Origin: JAWWBL01 sp033720975 | GTDB taxonomy: Bacteria > Actinomycetota > Acidimicrobiia > Spongiisociales > ZC4RG35 | Direction: 5' to 3' | Length of the DNA stretch: 28,191 nucleotides | Assembly: GCA_033720975.1 (NCBI GenBank) | Contig: JAWWBL010000013.1 | Location: 1-28,191 of the forward strand | Part shown: positions 22,805 to 28,191 of the stretch, piece by piece | Numbering within the stretch: position 1 is the first letter of the stretch | Layout: every line of letters begins with the position of its first letter | Made by a program: the position numbers and the translations under genes | The notes under the pieces: generated by a model | What the model was told of the DNA's origin: nothing | What the model saw: the letters and a program-made list of their open reading frames with translations, nothing else | Database searches by the model: none

Positions 22805-23834
22805 GGCTGGAGGACGCTAGACGCAAGTTTGCGTCAAGATCACCTCGTTCTTGCAGCATCTTGATGTGCTGAATACGGAATAGAGAGCCAAAAAACTGCT
22901 CCTCGCTGAGCCCCTCTCTCCTGAAGGCTTCATACAACTCGCGGATCCCGGCCTCGACTGTCCACTTAGGTGTATAGGGAAGCATTCCGGCAATCTTGTC
23001 GCAGTTGACTCGGTAGTTCCGGATGTCGGGACCGGCCGATTCGGCCATCTCGAACTTCGCATCGGGAATAACGCCTTCGATCATGCGGGCCACATCACGA
23101 ATCTGGTAGTTCTCCGCCGTTGACCCGACGTTGAATACCTCACTATGAATCGCCTCTCTCGGCGCCTCGATCGCGGCCAGAAATGCGAGTGCTATGTCCT
23201 CTATGTGCACAAGTGGGCGCCATGGCGTCCCGTCGGACTTCATAAAGACCCGATCCTGGGTCACTGCATAACCGACCATGTTGTTCACGACCAGATCCGC
23301 ACGCAGACGGGGTGAGACACCGTATGCGGTTGCGTTGCGCAAAAAAACGGGACTGAAGTCATCGGACGCCATGGTCGACACCTCCCGCTCAACATGGATC
23401 TTCGACCATCCGTAGGGGGTAACAGGATTGATCTCAGACGTCTCGTCGACCCATCCACCCGGACTGGATCCGTAAATACTGCACGAAGAGGAAAAGACAA
23501 ATCGCTCGACGCCCGCATCCCGAGCGAGTCCGGCTAGGCGCACTGCAGCAACGTGGTTGACCTCGTCTGTCACGGCGGGACTCAGATCTCCCACTGGATC
23601 GTTGCTGATGCCGGCGAGGTGACAGATCACGTCGACGCCATCGAGATCAGAGGCTGTGATATCGCGAATATCCTTGTTCTTCGCAGGGATTTCAGAGATG
23701 TCTTCGCCGAACCTGCAGTCCCTGAACAGATAGCTATCGAGACCCAAAACCTCGTGGCCAGCGTTGGACAGAACCTGGGTCAAAACGGAACCGATATAGC
23801 CGTTGTGCCCAGTGACCAACACCGTGGAACTCAT
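22797..23834 (-). CDS. NAD-dependent epimerase/dehydratase (extended SDR)
   Basis: This 345-residue extended short-chain dehydrogenase acts on a nucleotide sugar. The NAD motif is GHNGYIG (9-15), and the catalytic SSS and YGWSK elements give Ser117 and Tyr141/Lys145. RPLVHIEDIALAFLAA is the usual late motif. The start at 23834 overlaps the rfbF stop (ATGA), two codons shorter than the longest frame. It could be a 4-reductase, an epimerase or a 4,6-dehydratase; the sequence does not tell which, and it is not an obvious rfbG. Confidence 0.92.
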   Translation of the reverse strand: MSSTVLVTGHNGYIGSVLTQVLSNAGHEVLGLDSYLFRDCRFGEDISEIPAKNKDIRDITASDLDGVDVICHLAGISNDPVGDLSPAVTDEVNHVAAVRLAGLARDAGVERFVFSSSCSIYGSSPGGWVDETSEINPVTPYGWSKIHVEREVSTMASDDFSPVFLRNATAYGVSPRLRADLVVNNMVGYAVTQDRVFMKSDGTPWRPLVHIEDIALAFLAAIEAPREAIHSEVFNVGSTAENYQIRDVARMIEGVIPDAKFEMAESAGPDIRNYRVNCDKIAGMLPYTPKWTVEAGIRELYEAFRREGLSEEQFFGSLFRIQHIKMLQERGDLDANLRLASSSHA

Positions 23835-24601
23835 GACCACAACTTCCAGGGAGCGGAGCCGTCCTCCCAGAGCCGATTAAGGTGAGTGCGATCGCGCACT
23901 GTGTCCATCGGCTGCCAAAACCCGGTGTGGCGATATGCCATAAGCTCGCCATCAACTGCCAATTTCTCCATGGGTTCTCTCTCCCACTGCGTGCTGTCTC
24001 CTTCTACGTAGTCAAATACGCCGGGCTCACAAACAAAGAACGCTCCGTTGATCCAGCCTGAGCCAATTGGCTTCTCGGTGAATTCCACGACTTGATCGCC
24101 TTCGAGTATCAGCTGACCGAATCGCGGGGGAGGATGGACTGCAGTAACGGTGACGAGCTTTCCGTGTGACCGATGGAACTCGAGAAGCGCGCGCAGATCG
24201 ACATCGGAAACACCATCCCCCCAAGTCAGGAAAAATGTCTCGTTCCCTAGGTAGGGAGCGAGACGCTTGATGCGCCCGCCGGTGTTTGTCCACTTACCGG
24301 TTTCAATTAGGTCGACGGTCCAATCCTCGGTGTTGCCGTCGTCATGCACCTCCATCTCCCCGGTTCGGAGCCGCACTCGCATGCTGTGAGCAAGCCCGTG
24401 GTACTCGGCGAAATAGCGCTTGATGTCATCACCCTTGTATCCAAGAGCGATTACGAATTCCTTGAACCCAAAGTGATCGTAGTGGCGCATGATATGCCAC
24501 AGGATCGGGCCTCCCCCGATATCGACCATCGGTTTAGGGCGGACGGCCGTCTCCTCCGCCAATCTGGTACCCCGCCCACCGGCCAGTATTGCTGCCTTCA
24601 C
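23831..24601 (-). CDS. rfbF: Glucose-1-phosphate cytidylyltransferase
   Basis: This 256-residue nucleotidyltransferase makes CDP-glucose from glucose-1-phosphate and CTP, the entry to CDP-deoxy and branched sugars. Diagnostic segments are AILAGGRGTRLAEET (4-18), RPKPMVDIGGGPILWHIMRHY (21-41), TWGDGVSDVD, NGAFFVCEPGVFDYV and the C-terminal GFWQPMDTVRDRTHLN. It starts with GTG and is first in a coupled set with the epimerase and two C-methyltransferases. The 90-nt gap before it (24602-24691) holds only a weak 6-bp hairpin. Confidence 0.96.
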   Translation of the reverse strand: MKAAILAGGRGTRLAEETAVRPKPMVDIGGGPILWHIMRHYDHFGFKEFVIALGYKGDDIKRYFAEYHGLAHSMRVRLRTGEMEVHDDGNTEDWTVDLIETGKWTNTGGRIKRLAPYLGNETFFLTWGDGVSDVDLRALLEFHRSHGKLVTVTAVHPPPRFGQLILEGDQVVEFTEKPIGSGWINGAFFVCEPGVFDYVEGDSTQWEREPMEKLAVDGELMAYRHTGFWQPMDTVRDRTHLNRLWEDGSAPWKLWS

Positions 24602-24691
24602 AACTCGTTACCCCCCACTACGGAGAGTGGGCACTGTACACTGTCGGCGCTTGTACTCGCTACTCGTGTAAAGCGCACGAACGACCCGCCC

Positions 24692-25615
24692 CTACCGGCG
24701 TCCACCCAGCAGAAAGCGCTTAATGTCCCAGGCAAAACCCTTCAGCCCCTCTCGGAAGGCGTAACCAAACAACGAGCCCACGGTCTTCAAGCCCTCGACA
24801 GGAGCCTTGGAACCCTTGATCCCGATGCGAGCGTGCTCCCACCAGAGCCTGACGTGAGGAAAGCGGTGGCTGCTGTTTGGATCCAGCCAAGAGAGCATCG
24901 CCTCGGCCGTCGTCCTCACATCGTTGTACGTGCGAGTAGCAAGGACCTCAGGGATTTGATAGATGCCTCCGCACAGAGCCAACTCCTCCAAGAGCAGAAA
25001 GTTGGCATTGAGCTTGTTGGACAAGAGCCCGGTGGTCTCGAGCGCCGAACGGCGAATCACGCCGTAGATAGGGTCTCCTGCATAGCCAAGGGCGCTCCAA
25101 TTCAACATCTGACGAAATCGATGCCCTGCAGTCCTTCCCTCAATTCGAAATGCCTGATCGGGCCGATACTCGCGTAGAAGATTCCCGTCTGAATCCGTGA
25201 TGCGCTCCGACCAGTGGACGACTGCAAGATCAGGCCGCTTCTCGAGAGCGTCGACTGCCTTTTCGATGGCCGATGGGTCAAGAACGTCGTCGTGGCTCAT
25301 CCACTTGAAATATCGGCTTGAACCCTCCACGAACACTCGATTGAAGTTCCTCGTAGCACCAAGATTCACCGAGTTCCCCATGTAAACGATGCGATCATCT
25401 TCTGCTGCAAGTCGTTTGCAGATTGCACCAGTTCCATCCGTCGACGCATTGTCAGATATCAGGATCGTGATCCGATCGTAGGTCTGGTTGAGGACTGATC
25501 GAACGGCGCGTTCAATTCCCTCCGCGCCGTTGTAGACAGGAAGGCCTACATCAACCCACGTACGATCCCTGGCCGGAGCCTCGACTTGTGCGCTCGTTGG
25601 TTGCTCTTCACCCAT
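24692..25615 (-). CDS. Family 2 glycosyltransferase
   Basis: This 307-residue GT-A enzyme is a typical inverting family 2 transferase. Visible motifs are VGLPVYNGAEGIERAVRSVL (23-42), ISDNASTDGT (53-62) and the metal-binding-type MSHDD (106-110). The C-terminus is amphipathic and basic, with no clear membrane span. Donor and acceptor are unknown; the context points to surface glycan assembly. No ribosome site precedes the ATG, but TTGACC and CAAACT at 17-nt spacing end 8 nt before it, suggesting a leaderless or very short leader. Confidence 0.93.
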   Translation of the reverse strand: MGEEQPTSAQVEAPARDRTWVDVGLPVYNGAEGIERAVRSVLNQTYDRITILISDNASTDGTGAICKRLAAEDDRIVYMGNSVNLGATRNFNRVFVEGSSRYFKWMSHDDVLDPSAIEKAVDALEKRPDLAVVHWSERITDSDGNLLREYRPDQAFRIEGRTAGHRFRQMLNWSALGYAGDPIYGVIRRSALETTGLLSNKLNANFLLLEELALCGGIYQIPEVLATRTYNDVRTTAEAMLSWLDPNSSHRFPHVRLWWEHARIGIKGSKAPVEGLKTVGSLFGYAFREGLKGFAWDIKRFLLGGRR

Positions 25616-25623
25616 GGCCCATC

Positions 25624-25652
25624 AGTTTGAGCCGACCGGGCAGCAGGGTCAA
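25624..25652 (-). promoter_or_regulatory. Putative promoter of the GT2 gene
   Basis: On the minus strand TTGACC (25652 to 25647) and CAAACT (25629 to 25624) are separated by 17 nt, with the ATG only 8 nt further. The -35 matches TTGACA at five of six bases; the -10 is weaker. It shares a 69-nt divergent region with the promoter of the DMFase-like gene. Confidence 0.4.
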
Positions 25653-25672
25653 ACCAGCTCTTGGGGCGCGCC

Positions 25673-25678
25673 TAAGGT
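25673..25678 (+). promoter_or_regulatory. Putative -10 box for leaderless DMFase-like mRNA
   Basis: TAAGGT fits TANNNT and ends 6 nt before the GTG at 25685. There is no Shine-Dalgarno sequence and no clear -35. The spacing suggests the mRNA starts at the GTG itself. Confidence 0.38.
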
Positions 25679-25684
25679 TCTCCG

Positions 25685-27088
25685 GTGCAAACTGCCCGCC
25701 GCACCTTACGATTCATGCTACTCGGAGTAATGATCGCGGTGGCAGCGCTCCTCGTATGGTCAGGATGGGACTATGTGCGCTACCGCGCGATCGGCGTTTA
25801 CGAGGTCGACCTTCCACCGGTTGCTGCCTTCGCTGACAGCTATTCCTTCGCCTTGGGTGAAACCGTTGATCTCTATGTGCATGCCAAGGACGCGGTGGTT
25901 GGGAATCTGTTCCGATTGGGCGAGTCGCGAGAACTTGTTCTTTCGCAGTTTCCTGTTCCGGCACAACCCCAATCGAACACGTTTGCCCTCCGGCGTGGGC
26001 TTGACTGGACTCGGACCACCGAGCTCCCCACCGATGGGCTCGAACCCGGCTTCTATTCATTGGAACTCTCTATTGGTGGTATGGACGCTGAACATCCGTA
26101 CATAGTCCCGATCATCCTCAAAGGCCAAGCCGCCGAAATAGCGGTAGTACTAAGTACCAACACATGGGACGCGTATAACGCCTTTGGAGGAGTATCCAAC
26201 TATGTCAACGACCACTTCGGCTTCCTGACTCGTCGCATAATTGACGAAGTCGAGTTCTGGGGTGGCCGGTTTCCCGACATTCCCCTCCCATACTCGCGGC
26301 CCAACGACGCTATCTCGTTGGATCTCGCCGGCCAAACGGACCCAACCACCCACTATTCCTCGCGGCTGGCGCGACATGAGTGGACTTTCATCGCCTTTCT
26401 CGAGGCTAATGGCTACGCATACAGCCTAATTACCGACCGTGATCTGGCGTTCGAAACCGATTGGATGGAAGCCGCGGTTCTTGTCTTTCCCGGCCATTCA
26501 GAATATTGGTCCTCAGAGATGTTCTTTGCCTTCGAACGATACGTTCATGCCGGTGGCAGAGTCCTGATGACTGCTGGCAACCCCATGTTGAAGCGAGTGA
26601 CCTTTCGCGACGGCTTCCTTGATTTCCACCAGGCAACGGTGGCGGAGGAGGACATAAACGAACGAATCGGAGCCGCGTTCAATCGACGGGGCATTTTCAC
26701 CTCAGCTCCGTTTGAGGTTCTCGTACCTGATCATTGGGTTTTCGACGGAACTGGACTCGCGATGGGCGATTTGTTTGGGATGGCGAGTACGACCCGCCCC
26801 GTCGGCGATTCTGCAAATGCCGCGAACCGGGTCGGTCAAGGTGCCAGCGGCTTCTTCACCCTCAAACCCGGACAGGGGAGCGGAGGGTTTGACGTTCTCG
26901 CCGTAGGTCTCAATGAGGACGGAGGAGCACACATGATGTTTCGCGAGACATCATCTGGCGGGTGGATATTCAACTCTTCCTCCGGCACGTTCACTGGCGC
27001 ACTTATGGAAGACGAAGTTATCAGGACAATCGTCACAAATCTGCTAGACGATGCCCTGTCACACCAGCCTGTTTCTAATGCTCCCTGA
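25685..27088 (+). CDS. Membrane-anchored protein with N,N-dimethylformamidase-beta-like domain
   Basis: The 467-residue product has one N-terminal membrane segment (about 10-28), a beta-rich extracytoplasmic part (40-150) and a C-terminal domain. The latter matches the catalytic-like domain of the N,N-dimethylformamidase large subunit, judged by VVLSTNTWDAYNAFGG (154-169) and the diagnostic FPGHSEYWSSEMF (268-280), with FRETSSGGWIFNSSSGTF near the end. In characterised DMFase an iron is bound by two Tyr and one Glu; Tyr164, Tyr274 and a late Glu could be equivalents, though this is unverified. No small subunit gene is nearby. Its place in a glycan cluster, between a glycosyltransferase and a flippase, suggests an amide-linked or N-acyl-sugar substrate at the surface, but that is inference. 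Confidence 0.85.
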   Translation: MQTARRTLRFMLLGVMIAVAALLVWSGWDYVRYRAIGVYEVDLPPVAAFADSYSFALGETVDLYVHAKDAVVGNLFRLGESRELVLSQFPVPAQPQSNTFALRRGLDWTRTTELPTDGLEPGFYSLELSIGGMDAEHPYIVPIILKGQAAEIAVVLSTNTWDAYNAFGGVSNYVNDHFGFLTRRIIDEVEFWGGRFPDIPLPYSRPNDAISLDLAGQTDPTTHYSSRLARHEWTFIAFLEANGYAYSLITDRDLAFETDWMEAAVLVFPGHSEYWSSEMFFAFERYVHAGGRVLMTAGNPMLKRVTFRDGFLDFHQATVAEEDINERIGAAFNRRGIFTSAPFEVLVPDHWVFDGTGLAMGDLFGMASTTRPVGDSANAANRVGQGASGFFTLKPGQGSGGFDVLAVGLNEDGGAHMMFRETSSGGWIFNSSSGTFTGALMEDEVIRTIVTNLLDDALSHQPVSNAP

Positions 27089-27105
27089 GTCTTCAGAGCC
27101 TGCAA

Positions 27106-28191
27106 TCAGGGCGAGCCTTTTGAGAAGAGGTCTTTGATCGAAGCGAACTGCGGCTTGAACGCGGACCAAAAGCCGAGCCTTCCTATCGACACATAAAGAG
27201 TTACGCCCAAGAACACGGCAAGGGCTGCTTCCAAGATTGGTGTCGTGTCCCAAATCAAGTAACGCCTGACCAGAAAGACGAGAACGCTCATAGATGCTGC
27301 CGACGCGAGATACGGACCGATCGACCGGATGAGGCTCCGAATTGGGAACCCAATGAGGCGCTTCAGATGGGCCTGCAAGTAGAATAGCCCAGCGACCGAA
27401 GCCGCAAAGACCGCCCACGCCACTCCGACCAACGATCCGTGTTCGTAGGACATCGATAACCCAGCTACCAGCGCAACCAACGAGACGAGCCCGGTACGGA
27501 TGAGAACCGCAGGCCTGCCCAGGGCCGGAAAGATCGGATGTGCAGTTGCTGAAATAGAAAGCACGGCTGCGGCCACTGCGATGACCCGCAGGGGCTCAAC
27601 AGCCGAACTCCACCCGCGACCGAACCCGATCTCGATCACGAGATCCGCCACCGCAGCTAGCCCGAGCACGGTCGGAAACACCAAGAAGGCAGCAAGCCTC
27701 ACGACCCGGACGTAGGCCGAGACAATCCGAGGCGTGTCGCTGCGAATTTTCGATACGACTGGGTATAGGACGTCTTGAGCAATGATGGTGATACGCCAGC
27801 GGAGAAGGCTGGGTATCAGATAGGCCACGTAATAGATCCCTAGCTGAGCAGTTCCTAGGCGGTTGCCAACGAACCAGTAGTCCGCATTCTTGTTGGCATA
27901 CGACACAACGTCTGCTCCCAATACGCCGAGACTGAATGATGTCTCATCGCGGACGACGCCAATCTCAAACTCCAACCTTGGTCGCACGCCCGATGCCAGC
28001 AACGATCCGAAGAGGATTACGGCGCTCCGAACAATGTGGCCGACGACTACGGCCAGAGCCCCAAAACCGGCGATCGCAAGAGAGATGGCGACGACACCGT
28101 GCATCACCGAGCCGCTGATATTCACGATCGCCACCCGTCGAAACCTCAGCGACCGAATCAAGTGACTTGATGGAATTCGCGATGTAAGACT
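27106..28191 (-). CDS. Wzx-type polysaccharide flippase (5' end cut by window edge)
   Basis: This reading frame stays open to the right edge, giving 361 visible residues of a MOP-superfamily exporter that flips lipid-linked oligosaccharides across the membrane. Many hydrophobic spans are seen, and segments such as SYANKNADYWFVGNRLGTAQLGIYYVAY, split over residues 100-127, and LYPVVSKIRSD are typical of WzxC-like flippases. A TTG at 28161 is not the true start because the frame continues upstream with family-like sequence. It converges on the DMFase-like gene with a 17-nt gap. Confidence 0.9.
   Translation of the reverse strand, partial: SLTSRIPSSHLIRSLRFRRVAIVNISGSVMHGVVAISLAIAGFGALAVVVGHIVRSAVILFGSLLASGVRPRLEFEIGVVRDETSFSLGVLGADVVSYANKNADYWFVGNRLGTAQLGIYYVAYLIPSLLRWRITIIAQDVLYPVVSKIRSDTPRIVSAYVRVVRLAAFLVFPTVLGLAAVADLVIEIGFGRGWSSAVEPLRVIAVAAAVLSISATAHPIFPALGRPAVLIRTGLVSLVALVAGLSMSYEHGSLVGVAWAVFAASVAGLFYLQAHLKRLIGFPIRSLIRSIGPYLASAASMSVLVFLVRRYLIWDTTPILEAALAVFLGVTLYVSIGRLGFWSAFKPQFASIKDLFSKGSP

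Noticed and set aside
24614..24631. CCCACT-ACGGAG-AGTGGG hairpin before rfbF
   Set aside because: A 6-bp stem without a T-run; could be a weak terminator or attenuator but is not distinguishable from chance.
27083..27111. CCCTGA/TCAGGG pair between the convergent DMFase-like and flippase genes, considered as a terminator
   Set aside because: Only a 6-bp stem with a 17-nt loop and no T-run, and the arms are the stop-codon regions themselves.

Overview
This 28 kb GC-rich window looks like the chromosome of a high-GC actinobacterium, probably Acidimicrobiia-like (an inference). The pointers are an F420-type luciferase-like oxidoreductase, tandem CIRCE sites in front of groES-groEL, frequent GTG and TTG starts, many 4-nt gene overlaps, and start codons placed 6-8 nt after a TANNNT box as in leaderless mRNAs. 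No tRNA, rRNA, CRISPR array, transposase or phage gene was seen.

Left part (1-6909): a truncated htpX membrane protease diverges from a secreted subtilisin-like S8 protease. Next come a lipoprotein with an internally duplicated domain, a MidA/NDUFAF7-type methyltransferase and an LLM-class oxidoreductase whose start codons abut in one CATATG, then a possible 29-aa ORF overlapping a six-helix membrane protein. Strong bidirectional hairpins lie at 3311-3341 and 6871-6909.

Middle part (6929-18498, all minus strand): groES-groEL sit behind two CIRCE operators. Upstream of them, in transcription order, are a GT4 glycosyltransferase, a DegT-type sugar aminotransferase, acpS, nnr, alr, a P1/DmpA-type peptidase, a family-4 uracil-DNA glycosylase, tsaE, tsaB, rimI and tsaD. 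Most junctions are ATGA/GTGA overlaps or gaps under 25 nt, so this is probably one long operon joining the t6A tRNA-modification genes, D-alanine supply, NAD(P)HX repair and ACP activation to cell-surface sugar genes. The glycosylase gene carries a 101-bp, highly palindromic, repeat-like element inside its reading frame.

Right part (18499-28191): a cell-surface glycan locus. It holds a secreted G8/CEMIP-like beta-helix protein (+) and a coupled minus-strand set: glucose-1-phosphate cytidylyltransferase (rfbF), an NAD-dependent epimerase/dehydratase and two tandem zinc-finger C-methyltransferases, suggesting a C-methyl-branched CDP-sugar. A GT2 glycosyltransferase, a membrane-anchored protein with an N,N-dimethylformamidase-like C-terminal domain (+), and a Wzx-type flippase running off the right edge complete it. 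CDP-glucose 4,6-dehydratase, a polymerase and an initiating transferase are absent and may lie beyond the edge.
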